This document shows positions 1 to 6,441 of a DNA stretch of 9,068 nucleotides, piece by piece. This DNA comes from CAYMLQ01 sp964390795. GTDB lineage: Bacteria > Verrucomicrobiota > Kiritimatiellia > RFP12 > UBA1067. The stretch spans positions 1-9,068 of the forward strand of contig CAYMLQ010000241.1 of assembly GCA_964390795.1 (NCBI GenBank). The letters run 5' to 3'. The notes beneath the pieces are model-generated. The model saw only the letters and a program-made list of their open reading frames with translations, had not been told where the DNA came from and searched no databases. Numbering within the stretch: position 1 is the stretch's first letter; every line of letters begins with the position of its first letter. A program made the position numbers and the translations under genes.

Positions 1-170
1 GGGGAACTGGGGTCTCTTTGGGCATCCTAGCTGCACCTGATCGCAGATGCGCCCTTCCACCGGTAACTTTCCATCCTTGCTGTTTGCTTCTGCCGCACGT
101 ACACTGTATCGGCATTCATTTCGGCGTCCTCGGCTTCACGCGGGCCCGCAAAAAAGGAAGGCGATATCAG
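1..170 (+). promoter_or_regulatory. Upstream region of the M42 peptidase gene with a weak possible promoter
   Basis: This stretch precedes the first gene. It is open in the peptidase frame back to position 18, but the translated extension carries no recognisable motif, so I treat it as non-coding. The best promoter-like pair is TTGCTG at 77-82 and TACACT at 100-105, 17 nt apart. Both boxes match consensus only partly, so this is weak. A 10-bp perfect palindrome, GCGGGCCCGC, lies at 140-149, just before the A-rich ribosome binding site; its role is unknown. Confidence 0.25.
154..161 (+). promoter_or_regulatory. Ribosome binding site that sets the M42 peptidase start
   Basis: AAGGAAGG lies 9 nt before the ATG at 171. 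No comparable site precedes the farther upstream ATG at 18. M42 enzymes also begin a few residues before the first conserved helix, as the protein does from 171. Confidence 0.8.
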
Positions 171-1247
171 ATGGAAAAACAGGCGCTCTCGCTTTTGCAG
201 AATCTCGTTGCGACCCCCACGCCCACCGGCTTCGAATACGACGGCATGCGGCTGCTGGCCGACTACCTGAAGTCGGCCGGAGTCCCCAATCTGTCGATTG
301 ACCTTCACGGCAATTTGCACGCCTGCCTGAATCCCGGCGCACCCCTCCGCGTGATGATCGAAGGCCACTGCGACGAGATCGGTTTCATGGTGCAGTACAT
401 CGACGACGACGGCTACCTCTACATGACCCCGCTCGGCGGCGTCACGGTACCGACGCTCGCGGCGGAGCGTATCGTGATCCAGGGCAAGACCGGCCCCGTC
501 TACGGCGTGTTCGGCGTACGGCCTCCCCACCTCATGTCCGCGAAAGACCGAGAAAAGGTCGCTCCGCAAGAGATGAAAGACCTCGCCGTCGACATTGGCG
601 CGAAGACCCGGGCCAACGCGCTCGAACTGGTTGAGCTGGGTAATCCGGCGGTGGTCGACGCGGGCTGGCGCCCGCTCGCGAACAACCGCGTGGCCTGCCG
701 CGGGTTCGACAACCGCATCGGCGCGTTCATCGTCGCCGAGGCCATGCGCCGCCTCGCCGGCCAGAAGCTGAACGTCGCGCTGCACATGGTGGCCAGCGTC
801 CAAGAGGAAGTCGGCCTCGTGGGCGGCATCACCGCCGCTTACGATATTAACCCGCACATCGGCTTCTGCGTGGACGTGACTTTTGCCACCGACGCCCAGA
901 AGGAGGACCGCAAAGTCGCCGGCGACATCCGCATCGGAGAAGGCCCTGTGATGGGCATCGGCCCCACGTACCACACGCGACTGAACAGCCTCGTCCTCTC
1001 AGCCGCCGAGGCGGAAAAGATTCCGGTCCAGCGGCAGGTCCGCGGCCGCGGCACCGGCACCTGCGCCTGGGCCATGCGCATGTCGCGCTCGGGCTCGGCC
1101 GTCGCACAGCTCAGCATCCCGCTGCGCTACATGCACAGCCCCGTGGAACTCCTTAGCTTAGACGACGCGGCCCGAACCATCGACCTCCTCTGCGCCTCGC
1201 TCCTGGCGATCCCTGCGGATATCAACCTTCACCCCGCGCAACCTTAA
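171..1247 (+). CDS. M42 family zinc aminopeptidase (glutamyl aminopeptidase / cellulase M-like)
   Basis: Cytosolic metallo-aminopeptidase of 358 residues, the usual M42 length; known relatives form large tetrahedral particles that trim short peptides. The metal and catalytic residues are all visible: H66 and D68 in GHCDEIG, D180 in GFDNRIG, the E212-E213 pair in QEEVGLVGG, D235 in CVDVTF, and H322 in RYMHSPVE. There is no signal peptide. The start at 171 follows a strong ribosome binding site; a start at 18 would add 51 unconserved residues. One deviation is that the loop usually written GGGTDA reads GTGTCA (about 295-299), so the conserved Asp is Cys; this residue is not a metal ligand. The glycosyltransferase gene begins 3 nt after the stop, so the two probably share a message. 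Family and likely activity are secure, but substrate preference is not. Confidence 0.95.
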   Translation: MEKQALSLLQNLVATPTPTGFEYDGMRLLADYLKSAGVPNLSIDLHGNLHACLNPGAPLRVMIEGHCDEIGFMVQYIDDDGYLYMTPLGGVTVPTLAAERIVIQGKTGPVYGVFGVRPPHLMSAKDREKVAPQEMKDLAVDIGAKTRANALELVELGNPAVVDAGWRPLANNRVACRGFDNRIGAFIVAEAMRRLAGQKLNVALHMVASVQEEVGLVGGITAAYDINPHIGFCVDVTFATDAQKEDRKVAGDIRIGEGPVMGIGPTYHTRLNSLVLSAAEAEKIPVQRQVRGRGTGTCAWAMRMSRSGSAVAQLSIPLRYMHSPVELLSLDDAARTIDLLCASLLAIPADINLHPAQP

Positions 1248-1250
1248 GCC

Positions 1251-2405
1251 ATGCCCTTCCCGGTCACCTACCTTCTGGATCAGCTTGCGCCGAGCGAGAC
1301 CTTTATCCGGCGCGAGTTGGAACTGCTGCGGCGGCGCGGCTGGCCGGTCTTCACGCGTCTGCTCAAAGGCGGCGTAGGTCCGCTCAAATATGCGCTGCTG
1401 AGCTGCCCGGAGGGGTTCCGGCTGCGCTTCTGCAAAGCGGCCGCCGCGCGGGTCTCAGAAGAGCTGTTCCGGTCACCCGGCACCGCCCTGCGCATCCTCA
1501 AGCGGCTGCCTCAGGCCGCCTATCTCGTAAAGAAAGTCGCCGACACGGACAGCCACCTGATTCACGCTCACTTCGCCGGCATCACGGCCGACCTCGCCGC
1601 CATCGCGGCGCGCACGCTGGGACTGCCGTGGACCTGCTCGGTTCACGCGCACGACGTGTTCACCTGCCAGCCGGCCGCGCTGCGCCGCCGACTGAGAACC
1701 GCCCGAGCGATCACGGCCTGTTCGCAGCAGGCCTCCGACGCCGTCACCGCCGCGGGAATCCCATCGGAAAAGGTGTCGCTCATTCATCACGGCATCTCGC
1801 TTACCGACTATCCGTTCGACACCATCCACCCGGATGAACTGATTTTTGCCGCAGGGCGTCTCGAACTGAAGAAGGGCTTTGACACCCTTCTGCGCGCCTG
1901 CGCGCTGCTGCACGCCCGGGGCGTACGCTTCACCTGCGTCATCGCCGGCACGGGCCCGCTCCAGGCCGCGCTCAAACACCTCGCCGCCGAACTGGGACTC
2001 GCCGCGTCCGTCGTGTTCGTGGGGTGGCTCTCGCAGGAGGAAACCCGTTCGCGCGTGATGGACGCCTCCGTACTGGCGCTGCCGTCTCGCCGCACGCCCC
2101 AAGGCGACCGCGACGGCATCGCCAACATCCTCGTGGAGGCGCTGGCGCTCGGCACCCCGGTCATCACCACCACGGCCAGCTCCGCCAGCGAAGTGATCAC
2201 CGACACCGCCAACGGCATGCTGGTGCCGCCCGACGATCCCGAGCGGCTGGCCGGTGCGCTGGCCGCGCTGCTCGCGTCCAAAGAGACGCGCATCCGGCTG
2301 GCCAAAGCCGGCCGCCAAACAGCCGTCCAGATGTTCGACGGCTCGTCGAACGTGCGCCAGCTTGAGACGTTCTTCACGCAGGCGGCGAAGCTGTCTGCGC
2401 ATTGA
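1251..2405 (+). CDS. GT4-family glycosyltransferase, WcaL/exopolysaccharide type
   Basis: A 384-residue retaining GT-B glycosyltransferase, probably acting at the cytoplasmic membrane face on a surface polysaccharide or lipid-linked sugar. The N-terminal half opens with SETFIRREL (15-23), typical of colanic-acid WcaL-like enzymes, and has HAHF (105-108) and HAHD (132-135), seen in that subgroup. The C-terminal nucleotide-sugar lobe shows GRLELKKGFD (202-211), FVGWLS (256-261) and the E-x7-E element as D288-x7-E296 (DGIANILVE). Asp for the first Glu is a conservative change. No transmembrane segment is evident. It starts 3 nt after the peptidase stop with no clear ribosome binding site, so translation is probably coupled. 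Donor and acceptor cannot be told from sequence, and no other polysaccharide gene is in view. Confidence 0.92.
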   Translation: MPFPVTYLLDQLAPSETFIRRELELLRRRGWPVFTRLLKGGVGPLKYALLSCPEGFRLRFCKAAAARVSEELFRSPGTALRILKRLPQAAYLVKKVADTDSHLIHAHFAGITADLAAIAARTLGLPWTCSVHAHDVFTCQPAALRRRLRTARAITACSQQASDAVTAAGIPSEKVSLIHHGISLTDYPFDTIHPDELIFAAGRLELKKGFDTLLRACALLHARGVRFTCVIAGTGPLQAALKHLAAELGLAASVVFVGWLSQEETRSRVMDASVLALPSRRTPQGDRDGIANILVEALALGTPVITTTASSASEVITDTANGMLVPPDDPERLAGALAALLASKETRIRLAKAGRQTAVQMFDGSSNVRQLETFFTQAAKLSAH

Positions 2406-2431
2406 CAGAGGCAACCTAACCGTGCGATGAT
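2402..2431 (+). promoter_or_regulatory. Possible sigma-70-like promoter for the 653-residue protein / E1-like operon
   Basis: TTGACA at 2402-2407 matches the -35 consensus and overlaps the stop of the glycosyltransferase gene. GATGAT at 2426-2431 matches four of six -10 bases, with an 18-nt spacer. Transcription would start near 2438, leaving a leader of about 37 nt with GGGAGG at 2464-2469 before the ATG at 2475. The pair could be chance; its placement in the only sizeable gap of the left half supports it. Confidence 0.35.
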
Positions 2432-2474
2432 TGTTCTGTGAGAACCCGCTGAGGCGTCTTCTCGGGAGGCGAGT

Positions 2475-4436
2475 ATGAGTCTGCAGATATCCGGCGATCA
2501 CCCTTTGGCCACCGACGCCGACGGCAAGCTGAAGAGCCGTATCGGCACCCTCTTCGTCGGCAGCGACGCGCTGGTCACCCTGCCGCGCATGACCCATGCG
2601 ATGCAGCGGCTCTTCTACAGGGATCACACCAACGCCCTGCGCAAGGCCCAGGGGCTGCGGCCTCTTTCGGAGGACGCCTCGTTCGCGCTGTGGGAGACCG
2701 CCGTTGACCTGATCATGGAGGGCCGCGACATCCTGATCCGGCCAGAGCCTGACCGCATGCCCCTTGCCTTCCAGGCCGATGAGGCTCTGCAGTCAATCGC
2801 CTCCAAACGCCACATCCGCTTTCTGCACGCGCGCAACGCCACGGTGCAGCAGGCGATCCGGGAGCGCGGCGAATACTGGCGGATCAGCGCCCAGCCACAA
2901 AAAGATGTCGACATCATCAACGCCATCGCTCACTCCAAAATCGGCATCAGCGGCCTGCCGCTCTACTATTACAGCCCTAACACGGGCACGCGTTACCTGA
3001 CCGTGCAGGCGTTCGCCGACCTCGCAGCCCTGGAGACTCCCAAACTCCGGCAACACCTCTCGGAGATCCGCGCCTTCTCGGCCAAGCGCAACCGCTACCA
3101 CCACTGCGAGGTGGCCTTTTTCGCCACCGACGGCTCCTTCAGCGAAAAGACCTTCGCCGACTTTGACTTCGAACACGCCTCGCCCGAGCAGCTCCACGCC
3201 TGGCACGCGAAACTCACCGCGCTTTTTCAGTGCGCGGTCGACCCGGCGCTACACGCCGACCGCCCCGACCTGCCCGTCTGGCGCAACCGCATGTCTGCCT
3301 GCCTCACTGACGAGCGAAACGACACCCTTTCGGACGCGGTGGTTGACGGTCTCTCGCCTGAGTTCTTCCGCCAGGTCCACTGGCTCCCGGGCGGGCGTGT
3401 CGAGGACGGCGAACTGCTTTTCGACCCGATCTTCGACGAGCTAAAAGCGCACCCGAGCGATCCGGAGCTGACCAGCCTGTGTGACCAGCGGGTGCCCGGC
3501 TTCGTCTGCAATTACATCCGCGAATTCGGAGGCCTCCAGTTCGTGAACATCGGCGGTCTCCTGCCCGGCCTGCGCAAGCACCCGCCCCTCGGCGGACACC
3601 GCGCGTATCTGGTGGAACTCAAACACCGCGGCGCCGACGCGCCGATCCGACGCATCCTGCGTATCCAGCGCTGGGGCATCCGCGAACGGCTCGACGAGGG
3701 CAAGGACTTGCTGTGGGCGATCATGGAGGCGTACGAGTACACCGAATACACGCTTGACCGCCGGCTGGCCTGCTGGGAACTGGGCATGCCCCTCCCAGGC
3801 AGCATCGACACGCGGGCCGTGCCCGAAACCTATTACGGAAAAAACCGGAACTACCACGGCACGCGTATCTGGGCGACCTACTACGAGCGCGACTTCATCG
3901 ACGGCCTTGCCACGGACAAGATCCCCGACGCGCGCCTGAAGGATGAGGCCTTCGTCCTCCGCGTCGCGTGCCTGCTGGGACAGGCCGCAGCCCCCAACCT
4001 CGTCGTGGGCCGTACCAGCGACAAGGGCGAAGTCACCTTCGACGGCGGCGACGAAATGCTCCTGCTGGACGCACAGGGCGCCCCGCAGCGGATCGTGGTG
4101 GCAGACCATGCGGGCACCTTCAACGATTACGAAAGTCCGCTCGTCGCGTTCGCGGCGGACTACGCGCGCCCCATCCTCTCGCGCGTCGCACGCGTCGCCA
4201 ATCCCGCAGGCTTCACCGCCGCCTATCTGAGCGCCCTGTCCGAGCGGCTGCTCGAGATGCAGGAAGAGTACCGCCTGAAGCGACGCGCCTTCGACACGCT
4301 CTTCCAACACAGCAAGCAGGGTGAGAAAACCTTCTCCTGGAGATGGGCCAAAGCGCTCGCGCGACTGGACAAGACCGATGTGTCCGCCTTGGTGGGACGC
4401 ATCCGGGAAACCATCGCCGCCGGGGGCACTCCATGA
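2475..4436 (+). CDS. Uncharacterised 653-residue protein, translationally coupled to an E1-like enzyme
   Basis: I do not recognise the family. The frame is long, has an excellent ribosome binding site (GGGAGG, 5 nt before the ATG) and codon use like its neighbours, so it is certainly a gene. It appears soluble, with no signal peptide or membrane segment. Visible blocks: an N-terminal mixed region (1-140, with DILIRPEPDRMPLAF at 85-99); a Tyr-rich strand YYYSPNTGTRYLT (164-176); a His/Cys cluster RYHHCE (207-212); a central block LQFVNIGGLLPGL (354-366); a segment rich in charged and aromatic residues, RILRIQRWGIRERLDEGKDL (393-412), followed by EAYEYTEYTLDRR; and TFDGGDEMLLLDAQG (521-535) with VADHAGTFNDYESPL (542-556). 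The last 70 residues look helical and basic. The Lys/Asp/Glu spacing loosely recalls nucleotide-binding or kinase-like folds, but no motif is decisive. Its stop overlaps the E1-like ATG, so the two proteins probably act together. Confidence 0.9.
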   Translation: MSLQISGDHPLATDADGKLKSRIGTLFVGSDALVTLPRMTHAMQRLFYRDHTNALRKAQGLRPLSEDASFALWETAVDLIMEGRDILIRPEPDRMPLAFQADEALQSIASKRHIRFLHARNATVQQAIRERGEYWRISAQPQKDVDIINAIAHSKIGISGLPLYYYSPNTGTRYLTVQAFADLAALETPKLRQHLSEIRAFSAKRNRYHHCEVAFFATDGSFSEKTFADFDFEHASPEQLHAWHAKLTALFQCAVDPALHADRPDLPVWRNRMSACLTDERNDTLSDAVVDGLSPEFFRQVHWLPGGRVEDGELLFDPIFDELKAHPSDPELTSLCDQRVPGFVCNYIREFGGLQFVNIGGLLPGLRKHPPLGGHRAYLVELKHRGADAPIRRILRIQRWGIRERLDEGKDLLWAIMEAYEYTEYTLDRRLACWELGMPLPGSIDTRAVPETYYGKNRNYHGTRIWATYYERDFIDGLATDKIPDARLKDEAFVLRVACLLGQAAAPNLVVGRTSDKGEVTFDGGDEMLLLDAQGAPQRIVVADHAGTFNDYESPLVAFAADYARPILSRVARVANPAGFTAAYLSALSERLLEMQEEYRLKRRAFDTLFQHSKQGEKTFSWRWAKALARLDKTDVSALVGRIRETIAAGGTP

Positions 4437-5479
4437 CCCCTCCGGAGTTCTCCCCTCCCCACAGGCACGCCAAGCAGATCGCCGTCCCGGAGTTCGGGCC
4501 TGAAACCCAGAGGCTCCTCTCCTCTGCCTCGGTCGCCATTGTCGGCTGCGGCGCGCTCGGCGCCATGCAGGCCGAACTCTTAACCCGCATGGGCGTCGGC
4601 AGCCTCCGCATCGCGGACAGCGACACCGTCAGCCTCGGCAACCTCCATCGCCAAGTGCTCTTCACCGAGCGCGACGCGGCGGAAGGCACACCCAAAGTCG
4701 CCGCCGCCGCCGCCCGCCTAGCCGCCCTCGACAGCGGCCTGCGCCTGCATACAGTCGCCGAGCGCGTCACGCGCGACAACCTCGCCGCGTTCGTCGGCGA
4801 CGCCGACCTGCTCCTCGACGCCACGGACAACACCGCCACCCGCTTTCTGCTCAACGACTACTGCGTCCGCAACAGCGTGCCCTGGATCTATGCGGGCGTG
4901 GCCGGCACGGGCGGCCTGGTCTTCCCCGTCCTGCCGCAGGAGGGCCCCTGCCTGCGCTGCCTCTACCCCGACCCGCCCGCCGAGGACGACGCAGCCACCT
5001 GCGCGGCCGGCGGCATTCTGCCGACCACCGTGGCCCTCGCGGTTGCGCTCCAGGTCACCCAGGCGGTACGCGTGCTGAACCGCACCGCCAAGCCCGGCAC
5101 GCTGCTCCGCCTGAACGTCTGGGACGCCGCCGTGCGCACAGTCACCGTGCGCCGCGACCCCGGCTGCCCCTGCTGCGGCGCGCGCCGCTTCGAGTTCCTC
5201 GAGCCCGCGGCACCGGACCGGGTGCCGCTCGCAACCTCCGTCTGCAGCCAGCGCATGGTTCGCATCGAAGCCGCCTTCTGGAGCGCGGAGCCCTTCGACG
5301 CCCCACGCGCGCTGGCCCTGGCCGCACAGCGCGGCGCGGCCGTCGAGCGCAAAGGCCTGCTCTGGATCGTCACGCACGACGGCCGCCGCCTCAGCCTCTT
5401 TCCCGACGGGCACCTGCTTGTGCATGACTGCACCGCGCCCGAAGAGGCGCTCGCCGCTGCCCGCAGTCTGTTCCGGTAG
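4433..5479 (+). CDS. ThiF/MoeB/HesA-type E1-like adenylyltransferase with C-terminal extension
   Basis: A 348-residue E1-like enzyme that, by family, uses ATP to adenylate the C-terminal glycine of a sulfur carrier, ubiquitin-like protein or peptide. The site is complete: nucleotide loop GCGALG (38-43), D62 and D64 in IADSDTV, N70 with R73-Q74 in NLHRQVLF, K88 in GTPKV, D129 in LLDATDN, zinc-ribbon pairs C173/C176 and C245/C248, and C190 as candidate catalytic Cys in ATCAAGGIL. Residues 270-348, ending in a LSLFPDGHLLV strand, match an extension I recall from ThiF/MoeB-like proteins of other bacteria. The ATG at 4433 overlaps the upstream TGA (ATGA); a start at 4343 would overlap the neighbour by about 90 nt and adds nothing conserved. 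The protein ends SLFR where relatives usually run a few residues further. Its TAG stop lies inside sequence homologous to the methyltransferase gene, so the original tail may have been lost. Confidence 0.93.
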   Translation: MTPPEFSPPHRHAKQIAVPEFGPETQRLLSSASVAIVGCGALGAMQAELLTRMGVGSLRIADSDTVSLGNLHRQVLFTERDAAEGTPKVAAAAARLAALDSGLRLHTVAERVTRDNLAAFVGDADLLLDATDNTATRFLLNDYCVRNSVPWIYAGVAGTGGLVFPVLPQEGPCLRCLYPDPPAEDDAATCAAGGILPTTVALAVALQVTQAVRVLNRTAKPGTLLRLNVWDAAVRTVTVRRDPGCPCCGARRFEFLEPAAPDRVPLATSVCSQRMVRIEAAFWSAEPFDAPRALALAAQRGAAVERKGLLWIVTHDGRRLSLFPDGHLLVHDCTAPEEALAAARSLFR

Positions 5480-5752
5480 CCAGAGAGGGACAAGCCTTTC
5501 GGCGACGTGATCGCCTCCGCGCCGACCCGGAAAACGGAACGCGACCTCGCCCCCCACCCCAGCCTCAAACCCCAGGCCTTCTTGCGGCAGCTTGTCCGCG
5601 CCGTCCTGCCCCTCGGCAAGGGCGTCGTCACCGACACGTTCGCCGGCTCCGGCTCCACCCTCGCCGCCGCCGAGGCGGTCGGCTACGAGAGCCTGGGCGT
5701 CGAGAAAGACGAGACCTATTTCAAGCTAGCCTGCGACGCCATATCAAGCTTG
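5471..5752 (+). repeat. Direct repeat, left copy (methyltransferase 3' end)
   Basis: Left member of a direct repeat with 7445-7726, about 88% identical and without indels, offset by 1974 nt. Differences are patchy: exact runs of about 41, 29 and 41 nt are separated by denser clusters, for example around 5630-5645. Such a pattern can arise by gene conversion. Recombination between the copies would remove the toxin-antitoxin pair and most of the intact methyltransferase. Confidence 0.88.
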
Positions 5753-5758
5753 AAGTAA
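5471..5758 (+). pseudogene. Truncated 3' end of a DNA methyltransferase gene
   Basis: This aligns without gaps to codons 283-376 of the intact methyltransferase downstream (5471-5752 against 7445-7726). I count about 35 differences in 282 nt, roughly 88% identity. Over 94 codons only four residues differ, plus a TAG at 5477-5479 where the intact gene has CGC. The fragment keeps HPSLKP and the cofactor loop DTFAGSGST but lacks the DPPY catalytic motif and the winged-helix region, so it cannot methylate alone. A GTG at 5507 could open an 83-codon frame, but it has no ribosome binding site and falls mid-domain. It ends at TAA 5756-5758 after two codons unlike the intact gene. Near-synonymous divergence implies both copies were under selection for most of their separation, so the truncation is probably the later event. 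Confidence 0.85.
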
Positions 5759-5778
5759 TATAGCGTATGTGCGATAAT
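5750..5778 (+). promoter_or_regulatory. Promoter of the higBA pair
   Basis: TTGAAG (5750-5755) and GATAAT (5773-5778) are separated by 17 nt. The -35 box lies in the last codons of the methyltransferase fragment. Initiation would fall near 5785, only a couple of bases from the higB ATG at 5787, giving a leaderless or nearly leaderless message. No Shine-Dalgarno sequence is present. Confidence 0.5.
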
Positions 5779-5782
5779 TATC
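5773..5782. promoter_or_regulatory. Palindrome over the higB -10 box, candidate operator
   Basis: GATAATTATC is a perfect 10-bp palindrome that contains the -10 hexamer. XRE-type antitoxins commonly repress their own operon by binding a palindrome overlapping the promoter, so this is the natural candidate site for the antitoxin encoded at 6109. Confidence 0.45.
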
Positions 5783-5786
5783 CGTA

Positions 5787-6128
5787 ATGAAAAAGACGTT
5801 CATCGCTGTTAGAAGCGTGCGTTCGTTCATTGAGGCACAGCCGGACGAGTGTCAGGCTGAGTATTGGACGCTCGTTGAGCGACTTGAGGTCGATGGTCGC
5901 TTGGTGGAACCATTCGCAAAGAAACTCGACGAGTCTCTGTTTGAGATTCGGTTGCGCCGTGGAAGACAGATTCGCATACTCTATTTTTACTACGTTGACG
6001 ACCTTATTGTCGGGGTACATGCGTTCGTCAAGAAGACCATGAAAACACCTTTGATGGAAATGCGTCACGCGCGAGCTGTGATGCGGCGATTTCAACAGGG
6101 AGCTTACCATGAAGAACAAGACCTATGA
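5787..6128 (+). CDS. higB: RelE/HigB-like toxin (phage Gp49-like family)
   Basis: A 113-residue protein whose central part fits the Gp49-like/HigB toxin family: PFAKKLDESLFEIRLRRG (42-59), RILYFYYVDD (63-72) and HAFVKKTMKTPLMEMRHA (78-95), where basic and aromatic residues recur as in the RelE fold. By family these are ribosome-dependent mRNA endoribonucleases that stall translation when the antitoxin is lost. Toxin first, antitoxin second is the higBA order. Its 3' end overlaps the antitoxin gene by 20 nt, so the two are co-translated. No ribosome binding site precedes the ATG and the predicted transcript starts at it. GC content is about 52%, well below the flanking operons, consistent with acquisition. 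The family is well supported; activity is inferred. Confidence 0.88.
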   Translation: MKKTFIAVRSVRSFIEAQPDECQAEYWTLVERLEVDGRLVEPFAKKLDESLFEIRLRRGRQIRILYFYYVDDLIVGVHAFVKKTMKTPLMEMRHARAVMRRFQQGAYHEEQDL

Positions 6129-6405
6129 GACCATGAGGCGTGCGACGCTCGAACAGGGGGCGCGGATCAAAAAGAAGGCCTGCTATCAGGCCGTTCATGA
6201 GGCGGTGTCCGCCGACTATGCGGTCGCCCGAGTACTGGCTGAGGCCCGTGCCGAGGCCAAGCTGTCTCAAGCCGATGTGGCCGCAGCGATGAAAACGACG
6301 CAGAGCGTGGTTTCCCGCATGGAAAGCGGAGCAAACACGTCGCTCGACACGTTGAATCGCTATGCCGCAGCCTGCGGTAAAAGGCTTGTCCTCAGAATGG
6401 TGTAA
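6109..6405 (+). CDS. higA: XRE-family antitoxin (HigA-like)
   Basis: A 98-residue protein with a helix-turn-helix of the Cro/C1 (XRE) type at about residues 42-95: LAEARAEAKLSQADVAAAM, then the recognition helix TTQSVVSRMESG, then TSLDTLNRYAAACGKRLVL. This is the usual HigA layout, in which the HTH domain both neutralises the toxin and represses the operon. AGGGAG at 6097-6102, 6 nt before the ATG and inside the toxin frame, gives the antitoxin its own efficient translation start, in contrast to the toxin. The first 40 residues are basic and helical and probably contact the toxin. Confidence 0.9.
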   Translation: MKNKTYETMRRATLEQGARIKKKACYQAVHEAVSADYAVARVLAEARAEAKLSQADVAAAMKTTQSVVSRMESGANTSLDTLNRYAAACGKRLVLRMV

Positions 6406-6418
6406 AACGTGATTCAAG

Positions 6419-6436
6419 CTACTGATTAATCGGTAG
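6419..6436. promoter_or_regulatory. 18-bp near-perfect palindrome after higA
   Basis: CTACTGATTAATCGGTAG has nine-base arms with a single mismatched pair (T against G, a wobble in RNA) and no loop. It begins 13 nt after the antitoxin stop and ends 5 nt before the ATG of the small broken gene. With no loop and no T-run it is a poor terminator and a better protein-binding site. The GATTAATC core loosely resembles GATAATTATC at higB. Binding partner unknown. Confidence 0.4.
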
Positions 6437-6441
6437 TCGCC

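Noticed and set aside
140..155. GCGGGCCCGC palindrome next to an A-run as a terminator
   Set aside because: On the + strand the run is A, not T; on the minus strand the T-run precedes the palindrome. The only gene beside it is the one it precedes.
18..170. N-terminal extension of the M42 peptidase from the ATG at 18
   Set aside because: No ribosome binding site and no conserved residues, while AAGGAAGG stands 9 nt before the ATG at 171.
2440..2463. GAGAA/TTCTC stem just before the ribosome binding site of the 653-residue gene
   Set aside because: Only 5 bp with a 14-nt loop; too weak to claim as a leader structure.
1473..2627. Long open frame of 384 codons antisense to the glycosyltransferase
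   Set aside because: A GC-rich shadow of the real gene, with no recognisable motif and ending inside two other genes.
4343..4432. Earlier start for the E1-like protein
   Set aside because: It would overlap the upstream gene by about 90 nt with a sequence unlike the family; the ATGA overlap at 4433 is standard coupling.
5507..5758. A stand-alone 83-codon gene starting at GTG 5507
   Set aside because: It starts mid-domain, has no ribosome binding site, and is plainly the tail of a methyltransferase gene whose homology extends further upstream.
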